The notes under the pieces are model-generated. The model did not search any database, had not been told where the DNA came from, and saw only the letters and a list, made by a program, of their open reading frames with translations. A stretch of 64,000 nucleotides of DNA from Neocallimastix lanati (nom. inval.) (taxonomy: Eukaryota > Neocallimastigomycota > Neocallimastigomycetes > Neocallimastigales > Neocallimastigaceae). The DNA lies in assembly GCA_016946835.1 (NCBI GenBank), contig JACVTC010000003.1, forward strand, positions 149,501 to 213,500. Reading direction: 5' to 3'. A program made the translations under genes and the position numbers. Shown piece after piece: positions 25,236 through 36,471 of the stretch; position 1 is the stretch's first letter, and the number at the start of each line of letters is the position of its first letter.

Positions 25236-25900
25236 CTATTTAATGTTGTGGGAATAACAACAATAAATTAATACCAATACAACTATAACTGGAAAACCAG
25301 TGAAATAGCCAGACCATAAACTGAACCTTCATTATCAGAAGGCCCGTCGTTTTGCATATTGCAAATATATTTTTTAAGACATACTATAGAGGAACATTTT
25401 TTATTGCTTTTAACATGTATCTCCATATGCCTTACCGCAATATAAATATGATTTTCAACCTCATAAGTATGTGTTGTCACAATGCACATCCATATTTATT
25501 CATCATTAAAAATAATAAAGTTGTTAAGACATTTATAAGACAAACAATCCGAGTTTGTAGTATAGCTAGTAAAATCTTTTTCCTGAATATATCTTTGTCT
25601 TTTACATGTTCCAGATTCTAATTCATTACATGGACATGTTTTAGTAATAAACTTTTTCATTCTTCCTTTTTCATCAGGGAATTCAGCAAAAAACTCAGTG
25701 TGTTTATATATATAGCACATAGGTCATCTTTACAATAGAAAGTTACAAAAAACTCATTTTTTAATTTTAATATTCGTCTTTAGTTATACACTTAGGAAAT
25801 ATTATCATGTGTTAAACTCTCATCACTAATAAAATAAAGATAAAATATGATGATAAATATTGTTAAAACTATTTTATTGTTCGTATGCAATTTATATACA
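25236..25900 (-). pseudogene. Secreted, membrane-anchored Cys-rich protein, frameshifted
   Basis: On the minus strand the parts of a type I membrane protein appear in the right order but in different frames. There is a signal-peptide-like segment (IVLTIFIIIFYLYFIS) near 25840-25880, then TFYCKDDLC, then a readable stretch with EFFAEFPDEKGRMKKFI, TKTCPCNELESGTC and TNSDCLSYKCLNN. A further part reads NKKCSSIVCLKKYICNMQ and GPSDNEGS, and the end is a C-terminal transmembrane helix (FPVIVVLVLIYCC) with a stop at 25236. The C-x4-5-C knots and the S-D-C-L-S-x-K-C type pattern suggest small disulfide modules. Several frameshifts and stops mean it is probably not expressed as a full protein. The family was not identified. 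Confidence 0.6.
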
Positions 25901-26289
25901 ATGTTATTTATTGTAAAATATTAAATATTTAAATATTTGATATTAGTATTATGACAAAAATCAGTTTGTAATTCAAATATTATAATCTTTATGAATATAA
26001 TGCTAAACTAGCAGATTTAGCATTGAGATGTGAATAAGCTCTAAATTGTACTGTAGTTGGATATGAAATATATCATAATAGTGACTATAAATCTAATTAA
26101 ACATGCTATAATCATATAAATTGCATAAAATTAATATAAGAATAATGATTTTTAAAAGACTATATTAGATATTATTTAGTATTAAGCTATAATATAATTT
26201 GTATAATTATTTATTAAACCGTTTTTTTTTGCATTCTCCAACGATAATAACAACAAATAACTTCTGTATGTACACATGTAATCGTAATC

Positions 26290-26713
26290 CAAGATACAAG
26301 AACATAAAATCAGTTAAAGTACTTTGTTTTTAAAATAAACTTTATAATAACGCATCCCTACCTAATCTAAATGTCGGTTATAGCTTGCGGGACCTTTACC
26401 ATTGCTTGAAAAATTATTCTCTTCAAGTTTTATATGCACAACTCCTTTATAATTATAATTATTGGGACTGATATAATCCTCATATGACAAGTCTACTCAT
26501 ACATTTCTATAATAATAATCTTTTAAATCTGCTGGTGTTCTAGAATCTGTTTCTGAATTTAATGGACATGATTTGCAAATATATATTTATCTACAATTTA
26601 GCGTAGCAACACAACTTGTATTAATGATTGTATTGTTTAAATGAAGAAATTATTTCTCAATCTTCAAAAGTGTATCCAATAATATAAAGTAAAATACTGA
26701 TAAATATAATTTC
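26290..26713 (-). pseudogene. Secreted-protein relic, unidentified
   Basis: It begins with a signal-peptide-like MKLYLSVFYFILLDT at 26713, then continues with TSCVATLNC, KSCPLNSETDSRTPADLKDY, VDLSYEDYISPNNYNYKG and SNGKGPASYNRHLD, interrupted by several stops. It lies upstream of and in the same orientation as the Cys-rich pseudogene, but I cannot show they were one gene. Confidence 0.4.
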
Positions 26714-26799
26714 ATTTCAAAAATTCAATAATATTATTTATTTGTTAAGGTAAAACATAAAAATAAATTTTGAAAAATAAATCGATTTTATTTTTAAAA

Positions 26800-27430
26800 A
26801 TAAATTAATTTTTTGTAAAGATGAAATTACAAATTAATTTCAATGAAGTTCTAATATTAAAGCATAACAGAGCAAAAAATGAAAAATGATAAAATGCTGA
26901 TAATGTAGGGTCAACAATTAAGTCTATATGTGAAAATAAAATGAATAATAGAGGAAAAATTATAATAGGAGATAAAGGGTATAAAATATAATATAACAAT
27001 TTAACTAAAGATAGTAACAATTATAATTTCATTGATTATACTCCAATAAATATTATGTTTAAATAAATATTAAAAAGAAAATTATATGAATAGAAATGTC
27101 AATATAAATAATAGAGCATTAATAATCTTAAAAATTTATTAAGTATTAATTGCAAAGATTTAAATGTAATTTTATTTTTATTTTTACTATTTAATCTAAT
27201 TAAATACAAGAAGTTTAAATGTGATTTTAAAAAAATTATTCAACATCTATCTCTAATGCATTCAAAATTTTCTCTTTGTTTTTTTTTTTTTGGATTGGAC
27301 AAATTAAATTTGGATTCAAATTTGATGTGAAACCTTATATTAAAAAATAAATTGGTATCAGAAGATTGTCCAGCATGTTGTTCTTGTTGTGGTGAAAGTA
27401 ATAATATACCTAATATATGGGGATTGTGAA
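26800..27430 (+). pseudogene. Scattered coding relics, possible transposase fragment
   Basis: Plus-strand fragments separated by stops: NFNEVLILKHNRAKNEK, VGSTIKSICENKMNNRGKI then IIGDKGYKI, and further on SEDCPACCSCCGESNNI. The GDKGY string resembles the motif around the second acidic residue in some DDE transposases, but that is a weak match. No intact frame exists. Confidence 0.25.
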
Positions 27431-27759
27431 ATTCTTTACTAATACTATAACAATTGTGATTAGTGATTTTTCGCTATAATTAATTTATATAGCATTAGAC
27501 CTGCCGTCGTCAATAACGGAAAAGAAAAAATTTCGTAACAGATTCAAATGATAATCTACCGTAAATGAATGGGATGAGTAAGAAGCGATTTCATTCTCAA
27601 AATACTTGAATAAACACATACATTGATAAAAATATATTAGGAATTAAAAAAATTAGTATTTAAGTGTTTCTTATATAATTTAGTAATTAGTGATTAGTGA
27701 TTAATATATAATAGCTAATTAAATTTTATTAGTAATATATAAATGTATTTATAAAGTGA

Positions 27760-28900
27760 CAGGAATGACTAAAATAGTTTTAAATTGAATGGAATATGTT
27801 CTAACTGAAGACAACGATAAATCGTACGAGGACTTCATTTGTAGAACTCCAAGGTCCGAGATTAAGTGAGTACTTTGATAGAAACATAAAAGGAAATTAT
27901 AAAAGAAACATAGAATGAATAAAGCACTGAGATGACGAAGAAAAGGTTATCTTATCTGAAAAAGGTGAAAGAAAAAATTAAAAAAGCATAAAATGAACAA
28001 TTTTAAAGTTCTAAGCATTTTAAGAAAATCGGTGAAAACAAAAAGAAAATCCTTTATCAAAAACAAAAAAGGGAGAACAGAATTATATATACTTAATATT
28101 AGAAATTCTTAAGAATAAATACCATGAAGAAGAAATCACTGAAGTACCAAAGTTCTTCAGAAGGGCAGAAAGCATGAAGACTAAAAGAGATAAAGAAACA
28201 TTGAAATATAAAGAAGAATTCAATCATATAAAGCTTAAAAAAAAATAAATTAAAAAATATGCTTAGTAACTAGGAAAAAAAATAAATTACTTATTTAAAG
28301 GACTACCAGAAAAATGAATATACTTCCTGGAAAAAAAAGTACAGTATTTCAGACAATGTTAATAAAATATTAGAAGACATGAAAACAAATTAGGAACAGT
28401 AGAATTTTTATTCCAGAAAAAAAAAAAAAAAAAAAAAAAAAGATGAAGAAAAATCCTATGCCTCTAAAGGATAAAATATAAGGATCCATATAGTAATATA
28501 TAGAATGCTTTAGTCAGGATGACATTTATGAGAAATATAGCAATGAAAGAAAAAGCAATAATAGGAAAAAAAAAACATTGTTACTTGTGTGAAAGTGACG
28601 AACATTTAGTCAAAAACTGTCCCTTTAATCTAAAAACTCCTCACAGCAATATAAAACACATAACTGATTAATTAAGAAAATTAAATATCCCAGTAGATAA
28701 AATTAATAACATTGAATTGTATTATGATAGTGACTAATATAGCAAAAGTAATAAAGTTGAAATAAAAGAAATAAACTTCGTTGAAACTAAAAATAATATT
28801 CAAGAAATCAACTTATATGAAGTTGATACTGCTTTAGATGGTAATAATTATAATCAAGACTTGAAATTTAAAGAAATAAAAAAATTTTAACCAAATAAAT
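27760..28900 (+). pseudogene. Retrotransposon gag relic with zinc knuckle
   Basis: Several plus-strand frames give YHEEEITEVPKFFRRAESMK, FKGLPEK- and ENKLGTVEF-like segments, then a clear CCHC knuckle HCYLCESDEHLVKNCPF (C-x2-C-x4-H-x4-C) at about 28576-28626. This is followed by an acidic/Asn-rich tail. The knuckle and the order (helical capsid-like part, knuckle, tail) identify a nucleocapsid region of an LTR-type element. Stops are frequent. It may belong to the same family as the gypsy relic at 18.2-19.5 kb, but the two are about 8 kb apart and separated by unrelated sequence. Confidence 0.65.
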
Positions 28901-29072
28901 TATGATGCAAACTATTTTGATAGTAATAATGAAAAAAAGGAAAAAACTTTTTTTTTTAAAAACAATAATCCCCAAATAAAATGGAAAATATAGGCATTTT
29001 TCATAAAGAAAAATATATTAATTATGATTTGAATAAATATTTTATTAATAATATTTATAATAGTAATAAAGG

Positions 29073-29522
29073 TTTTTTTTTTTTTTTTTTTTTTATAGCC
29101 GCAATTATATCGAACTTTAATCTTTATTTATTTATTCTTATATAAAATACATGAATACTATTAATTTTAATAAAAAATAAAAAAAAAAAAAACACAGAAT
29201 TAATAAAATAAATAAATATTATTTGTCTAATATGAACATAATAATAAATGAAAAAGTAACATGAAATAAAAAGTAATAATCAAAAATAAATGTATAAATA
29301 AATTCAGAAAAAAGTTCATATGCAACGAACCTCATCTCCTTATGGATTAGGGTTTGAATTGACTATCTGAAAGAAATTATGGTCTTCTCCTTCAGAGGCA
29401 TTGTCCCTGCTAGCCTGTCTTACTGCATTTTCAGCGTTGACACTCCTGGTTAGTTTGCGCTTATACTTTCGGAATAGTAACCCTTGCCGAGCACTAGCCC
29501 TAGGCATAATTTCTGTAAATAG
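29073..29522 (-). mobile_element. Poly(A)-tailed retroposon, copy 2, with intact small ORF
   Basis: Minus-strand element from about 29522 to 29095 followed by a run of about 22 A (T-run 29073-29094). It is similar to copy 1 at 20899-21357, in the same orientation, about 8.2 kb away. The left boundary falls near a TTTACAG sequence, where copy 1 continues and this copy does not. A 3' A-tail with variable 5' end is typical of target-primed (LINE-type) retrotransposition. Whether the parent is a LINE or a retroposed transcript is not decided by the sequence. Confidence 0.7.
29340..29507 (-). CDS. Small basic/acidic ORF of the retroposon (55 aa)
   Basis: Starts MPRASARQGLLFRKYKRK, continues with a polar segment RSVNAENAVRQASRDNASEG, and ends in NSNPNP with TAA. 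The N-terminal half is strongly basic and the C-terminal half acidic. Codon third positions are less AT-biased than in neighbouring genes, hinting at a foreign or recently inserted origin. The same frame is recognisable but destroyed in copy 1. It could be the C-terminal end of a longer mobile-element protein rather than a stand-alone gene. No family recognised. Confidence 0.4.
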   Translation of the reverse strand: MPRASARQGLLFRKYKRKLTRSVNAENAVRQASRDNASEGEDHNFFQIVNSNPNP

Positions 29523-30362
29523 AATAACATAACAACTTTATATATACATTACTAAAATATTTTAATCTTAAAATTTTTAATAAATTTTTTTTTTTTTTTT
29601 TTTTTATTAATTATCTATTGCAAATGAAATAAAAAGCATGTGTATTAAAAATATATATATAATTTCAATATAATTAATTCTATTTTTATTTAATATATTG
29701 GAATATTTTATATTTTTAATTTCAAAGTATCATTAAAAATTAAATTTCTTCCAAATTCTGTATTAGTGACAACTAATAAAAAATAATATTATATCATATA
29801 TTCCATTAAGTAAACATAACTTTAATATAAACTAAGTCAAATAAAACTATTACACAGTATTTTAAATGTATAAATTATTCGAAAGAACTATAAGAAGATT
29901 TCAAATCAAGTAGTGACTTGTGAATAAATTTTTATTATCACTATTAAATTTAAAAATAATATAATATATATATATATATATTTATATATATATTTATAAA
30001 AATAAATTAATAAAAATAAAAATTTTTTTATGGAATTTTATTTTAACAATTAAAATATCAATATTAATAAAGAATTTATATTACATGATTACTTTATTTA
30101 CATGTATATGAATATTTATTAATAGTAATTTTTTTTTTTATAAAAGATTTTTATTTCTTTATTTTACTATATAATTTATATATATTATTATATTATATTT
30201 TTTGATAATTTTTAGTTAATTATTCGAAAACAAAAGAAATATATATATATATTTACTTATATTTTATTTTTGAATATATATATAATTTCAGTAATATTTT
30301 TATTTAATTTCAATCTCATGAATTAATATTTGTATTAAATTATTTAGTCTCTTTATTTATTT
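29523..30362. other. AT-rich spacer
   Basis: Homopolymers and TA runs; nothing coding recognised. Confidence 0.6.
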
Positions 30363-30563
30363 TTAAATCAATGCCAACATCATAATAATCAACATAGCAA
30401 TCAAAATCGTAGGAGTAATACCAGCTAGAATCCAACCAATTAATGCGAAAAATATATTAATAATATGACCGAAAGCAGATAAGCCAATACCATGTGCATT
30501 TAGTGTAGCAAAAACTTGACCTACAGCAGTTAAAATTGCATGAAATATTCCAATTAATGCCAT
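30363..30563 (-). CDS. Small hydrophobic membrane protein (66 aa)
   Basis: A complete short gene beginning MALIGIFHAILTAVGQVFA and ending MMLALI. Almost every residue is Ala, Gly, Ile, Leu, Val, Phe or Met, with no Cys. Two hydrophobic helices (about 2-22 and 28-64, the latter broken by Gly-Trp and Pro) are predicted by eye. The base composition is clearly less AT-rich than its surroundings. It resembles in style the short Gly/Ala/Ile-rich membrane peptides common in fungi, but I cannot assign a family, and the usual C-terminal Cys motif of some of those is absent. Confidence 0.6.
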   Translation of the reverse strand: MALIGIFHAILTAVGQVFATLNAHGIGLSAFGHIINIFFALIGWILAGITPTILIAMLIIMMLALI

Positions 30564-30664
30564 TTTATTTTTACCAATAATGGGGATATGAATAAACCAG
30601 TAAAAAAAAAAAAATTTTTTTAAATAATTATTAATATTTAATTATTTATTTATTATAAAGTAAA

Positions 30665-30708
<44 letters not shown>

Positions 30709-32254
30709 TATTATTATTTTATTTTTATTTTTAATTCTTTATTGTTTTATTTCTGAATTTAAACAAATAGGACTTTTATATATTTTTATTAATTGGTCAT
30801 AAAATATTAAAATATTAGTAGAATAATTTATCTATAACACTTTTTAGGACATTATATAAATTGAACATTTTGTAATTTAAAATTAAATATTATTAAAATA
30901 AACTTTTTAACTCTACTTTGAATAATAATTTATTTAATTTTTTTTTTTATTATTATTATTTTGAAAAAAATTACTGTATTATCATCATTCAAATTTTATA
31001 ATATATGTCCAATTTTTTTATATAAAACTAAATTTAACAAATTTGAAATATATATATATATATATATTTAATCTTACTGGGGTATAGTATTATTAAATAT
31101 ATATATAAATTCTAATATTTTACTTGACATTTCAAATTTTACTGATTCTTATTATTTAAAATAAAAAAATAAATTAAAATAAATTAAAATAAATCATAAC
31201 AAATGTCCAAATAATAAATTTTTTATTTAAAAAATTTTATTTATGCAAATTATATACAAAGAATAAATGAAATATGGACATAATAATTGATATTTTTTTA
31301 AAAAAAAAATATATATATATATATATTAGTATTTAATAAAATTTTATTAATATTAATTTATTAAAAAATATATCAAATTAATATTATTCATTATGTATAT
31401 ATATTAATTAATAATAAAAGAAATGATTATAATAATAATTTATTATTATTATAGAACTATAAAAATTATAAGTAATAATATATTTAAACATTTTTCGGGT
31501 TTTGGAGAGAGGAAAAAAAAAAAAGGACTAATTTTTTAAATGAATTCAAAGATTATACAGTAATTTTAATTAAATTATAATAACATATATAACCAAACTA
31601 GAAATAATAATTTTCATTATAAGTCATAGTATATATAATTAAAATGTTTAGTTTTTCTTAAAAATAGAAGAAATATTAAAAATTTTATATTTATATTTTC
31701 ATTTAATTATATTTTTTATTAAATAATTTAAATCAAAATATCATCAATAAATCTCCTATAATCAACTATTTTTATTATAAAAAAGGAGGTTGTCTTCATT
31801 TTTTTCATAAGAAAAAGTTTGAATTTGAATTTTGCTTTTTATAATTAGAATTTTTTTTTTAGGATTAGAACTTTAATATTTTTCCTCAAATTTTTTTTTT
31901 TTATTTGAATAAATAGACAGATTGAATAAAATAAAATAAAATAAAATAAAATAAAATAAATAATAGAATATTAAATATAAAGTACAGATTGAATAAAATG
32001 AAATAAAATAAAATAAAATCAATAGTGAAATATTATAAATAATAAAGAATTAATAAAATAATATAATTAGTAAAAGTATTTTAAAAAAAAAAAAATAGTA
32101 AAAAATAAAATAAAAATATGTAATAAAGTATTATTAAAGTGTATGATTAATTTTTTTAATTTAATGTTTAGTTTTTAAGATTAATTAAATTTGATTAATA
32201 TTGAATGTCCATTCTTTATCCGTGACTCAAAAACAAAAAAAACAAAAACAAAAA

Positions 32255-32291
<37 letters not shown>

Positions 32292-32407
32292 TAAAATTAT
32301 AATATATGATATAAAGTTTTTATTTTAATTTATATATATATATATATTTTATAATAATAATTTTTTTTTTTTTACTATTAAAAAGTGAAAAAAAATAACA
32401 ATAATAA
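30564..32407. other. AT-rich spacer with AAAAT arrays
   Basis: Includes two related stretches ACAGATTGAATAAAATA... followed by (AAAAT)n near 31916-31965 and 31983-32022; a third copy of ACAGATTGAA(T/C)AAAATA is near 11402. No coding region. Confidence 0.6.
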
Positions 32408-32664
32408 TAAATAGTTTTATTAAAAAAATATATATATAATCTTCGTATTTTTAAAAAGATATCATCAATTATTTATTAAAGTTGATCATTTTATTTTGAA
32501 TTGTATTAATTTGCATAAAATATAAAATAGTAGAAATAAATAGTTTTATTAAAAAAATATATATATAATCTTCGTATTTTTAAAAAGATATCATTAATTA
32601 TTTATTAAAGTTGATCATTTTATTTTGAATTGTATTAATTTGCATAAAATATAAAATAGTAGAA
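32408..32664. repeat. 129-bp tandem duplication
   Basis: Two head-to-tail copies of a unit containing ATAGTTTTATTAAAAAAATA, ATCTTCGTATTTTTAAAAAG and GTTGATCATTTTATTTTGAA, offset by 129 bp and differing at one position (ATCATCAATT versus ATCATTAATT). Confidence 0.9.
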
Positions 32665-32873
32665 AATGAACAAAATATAAATATAAATATAAATATAATA
32701 TAATGGTAATTAAAATTTAATGAACTCTCCGTAATATTATAATATTAATAAATGAATGATTACGTTAGCTATAAAATCTTTTTTTTATTATTTAATCCCT
32801 TACCTTATAATATAATTTTAAATTTATTTCTTATCAATTTTTTGTTTTGCTTTAAGTTTATATTTTTATTACT

Positions 32874-32923
<50 letters not shown>

Positions 32924-33326
32924 TGAATAAAGAGTTTAAATATTATTAAATTTTTGATATATATTTCAATTGTAAAACTTTATATGATAATATATTAATT
33001 TAATATTATAAAAAAAAATTAATATTATAAAATATTATAATAATAATCTTTTTATCAATTTAAAATTAAATCATTTAATGAATTTTAAAATGAACTTCGT
33101 AAATTTGAGATAATAAATTCTTTTTTTGTATTAAAATTGATTTGGCAATGATCATCAAAAATTGAATATAAATATAGTATATTAATTATTATATATATTG
33201 TATATTAGATTAATTAACATCTTTTATATATATTTAATATAATTTTTTTTTTTTTATTTTTTCCCTTTTTTTATTTTACTTATTTATTTATTTTTTTCAT
33301 AATTATTATAAATATTATTACTGTTT

Positions 33327-33357
<31 letters not shown>

Positions 33358-33398
33358 TTAACTCATTAAAATCATTAGTCATATTAAAAAATAAATAA
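32665..33398. other. AT-rich spacer
   Basis: Includes a run of about 42 T near 32879-32920; the open frame over it is low complexity. No gene. Confidence 0.6.
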
Positions 33399-34637
33399 AA
33401 TGAGAACAAAGATATCATTTACTACATTTTAATAACTACAATTACTTTGATTTTAAAAGTATGGGCTACTCTAGACCCTAATTCTCATATTAATTTTAGT
33501 ATTTGGACAATCCAATATACAAGGATACAAGGGGACGGTAAAATTGAAAATCAATATAGAACTGTAGATAAGCGTTTTCAAATGATTGCTATTGCTTGGG
33601 ATTGTAATAATAGAAGAGTAGGTGAATGGTATGGTGCTATTCCATCACTTGCTAATTATTCAGGTGGTTTTCATTTTACTTCTGAAGCTTACCGTAAATT
33701 TGGTGAGCATTATGCCGAAAACTATGTTAAAAAAACCTTGATATTCCATCACTTGCTAATTATTCAGGTGGTTTTCATTTTACTTCTGAAGCTTACCGTA
33801 AATTTGGTGAGCATTATGCCGAAAACTATGTTAAAAAAACCTTGATGATGTAAAAGTTACGGATAATGATAATCAAGGAGGTGAATGTGATCAACCAAAA
33901 TAGCAATGATACCAAAAAAGACATGAAGATGAATGAATTGCATTGTAATAAGAATACAGGTTTAAATAAATATCTTAACGTTAAAGAGTGGTGTTGGTGC
34001 TAACAATCAAAAATGTTGAGCCTGGGTCCTCAAAACAAAAGGTGGAAGAAAACCAACAACAGTGATTGTTCCGTTACTTTAGTTAGTGAATTTAGTGACT
34101 TATGCTTTTACATGTTAATGCTGGTTTCTCCTGATAATAACGGTGCTAATATTCAAATCTATTCAAGGTATGAAGGTAACCCACAAAATGTTCTACCTCA
34201 ATGAAACATTTGAATTTAAAGTATGCAATATTACTACTATGGTAAGGGATAGTTAAAAAGCTCTTGACAGCTAATGATACTAATATTTGTCAATGGATTG
34301 ATGGAGAAAATGGAAATCAAATCAGGACTTTTGAATCTGAAAGTGGATCTAATATAATGAATAAAAATCAACAGGCTTCCTGTTGGTCAAGTTCATTAAG
34401 TTATTCATGCTGTAATTCGTGTATTAATGTTGAATATAAGGGATAACGATGACGAATGGGGTATTCAAAATGGTGATTGGTGTGAAATATCATAGAACTG
34501 TGCCAAAAATATTTGTACTGGTGCTCAAGGTTATCCATGTTGTAGATCTTCCTATACTGTTTATTCTACTGATAATTATGGAAAATGGATTATTGAAAAA
34601 CGATGAATGGTGTTTAATTGATAATACTATTTTTTAA
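33399..34637 (+). pseudogene. Cellulosome-type secreted enzyme: catalytic part, ricin-type CBM13-like domain, two fungal dockerins; broken
   Basis: A signal-peptide start (MRTKISFT) is out of frame with its own hydrophobic part. The readable catalytic part includes HINFSIWTIQYTRIQGDG, RFQMIAIAWDCNNRRVGEWY and SGGFHFTSEAYRKFGEHYAE; the last block resembles the C-terminal D/H-containing block of SGNH/carbohydrate esterases (inference, weak). Next comes a beta-trefoil-like repeat, GLNKYLNV-, TLVSEFSDLC, NNGANIQIYSRYEGNPQ and TNICQWIDGENGNQIR, typical of ricin-B/CBM13 modules in these fungi. Two CBM10-like dockerins close the gene: CWSSSLSYSCCN with DDEWGIQNGDWC, and CTGAQGYPCCR with DNYGKWIIE. 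Frameshifts, stops and a 104-bp internal duplication disable it. Confidence 0.75.
33638..33845. repeat. 104-bp tandem duplication inside the enzyme pseudogene
   Basis: Two identical copies (33638-33741 and 33742-33845) of the segment encoding IPSLANYSGGFHFTSEAYRK and about 14 following residues. 104 is not a multiple of three, so the second copy is read in another frame (IFHHLLIIQVVFI). Confidence 0.95.
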
Positions 34638-34694
34638 TTTTTTAAAATTTTTCTTTATTTTAATATAAAGAATAAATTTAATATAGTTTTGATT

Positions 34695-34735
<41 letters not shown>

Positions 34736-34828
34736 GAAAAAAAGAAAAATAATTAAAGCATTTATAATAATAATTTAAAATTCTAATAATCCTCTTTTTT
34801 TTATTTTTTTTTTTTAATGTATATTTTT

Positions 34829-34863
<35 letters not shown>

Positions 34864-35090
34864 GGATCATACACAATTCATTTTACATTTTCTTTAAAAT
34901 CTTTAAATATAATATATATTTATACTATTGATAACTTTATTTTTATATATATATAACTATTTATTTTATATTATTTCATTTAAAAATAAAATATATAATT
35001 AAATAAATAATAAATTAAATAATATATTTAAAAAAAAATTAATAATAATTATAATAATAATAATGATTATTTGTAGTTTTTTTAAAAATG

Positions 35091-35122
<32 letters not shown>

Positions 35123-35316
35123 AATTATATATATTATATTTTATATATTAAATTATTTTAATATTTATATATACATATTTATAGAAAAAAATAATTAAAA
35201 TAATAGTTTATCATTTTCACAAAGTATTTATATTTAATAATATTGATTTATTAAATGATTAAAAATAAAATAATACACTATATGTAAAATTTTCTAATAC
35301 ACCTAATTATTATTTT

Positions 35317-35361
<45 letters not shown>

Positions 35362-35379
35362 TAAAATTAAAAATATTAT

Positions 35380-35410
<31 letters not shown>

Positions 35411-35879
35411 AAGAGAATATACAAAAAGATGCTAAGGAGATAGTTACCCAGACAGATTAGTATATATTCTTCTTGGACCAATGATGGATTAACGTAATAA
35501 AAATGCATAATATATATCATAATAAATTAATTAATAATAATTAAATAATTTAAGGTGAAAAGATATTATTGAATATATATACATATAAATATACATTAAA
35601 ATATTATTTATACATATTATCCATTTTTTCCTTAGAAATAAAAAAGAAAATTTTTTTAATAATAAAGTTTATTAAGTCTTTTAAAGTATTTTTTTTTTTT
35701 TTTATATTATTAATAAGTACTGGTAATTACAATTTATAGGATGAAGTATATTATAAATAGCATCAAAAGAAAAGTTTATTTCTTATATTTTAGAAGTTGG
35801 ATAATTATTTATAAATAAAAGCATATATAATATTTATTTTCATAAAAAAATATCAAATATATAAAAAAATTTTATTTTT

Positions 35880-35915
<36 letters not shown>

Positions 35916-36033
35916 AAAAATTTTCTATATATAATATTTCAAATAAAAAATAAAATTTTAATTTGTTTTTATTAAATAAAATAATAAAAAAGAAAAAAAT
36001 TATCCTTATGATGAATGATGTTAAAGTTTTAAT

Positions 36034-36064
<31 letters not shown>

Positions 36065-36393
36065 TTTTTAGTATATACGAATAATTAATGTCAATATTTA
36101 TCTATCTTTATATATATAGAATATTTAAATTATTTATAAATTTAAAATTTCAATAAATTTTTAATTTGAAATAATAATATATTAATATCTCTTCTTTATA
36201 AAGAAAATAATAACAATTATTATTATAATTATTATTATAGAACCATTTTTGATAATTTAATTAATATTCATTAGAAATATATATTTAAAATATTTTTGAT
36301 ACTTTTAAAAGAAATGTTATAGTATTAAAAAAAAAAAAAAAAAAAAAATTAATTAGTAATAATTAAAATTAATATAAAGACCAAACAATACTA

Positions 36394-36440
<47 letters not shown>

Positions 36441-36471
36441 GAAAAAAAAAGTAAATAAATAACAAAATATC
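34638..36471. other. AT-rich spacer rich in A/T homopolymers
   Basis: Several A-runs and T-runs of more than 20 nt (for example 34699-34734, 34837-34860, 35091-35118, 35328-35359). No coding region recognised. Confidence 0.6.

Noticed and set aside
18196-28900. A single complete LTR retrotransposon running from protease/RT to gag
   Set aside because: The order would be reversed (pol before gag on the same strand), unrelated genes lie between, and no terminal repeats were found, so they are separate relics.
9280-30260. tRNA-like B boxes near TTCGAA strings (9312, 29878, 30222)
   Set aside because: None has a matching A box and cloverleaf pairing at the right distance. I could support no tRNA or rRNA gene in the window.
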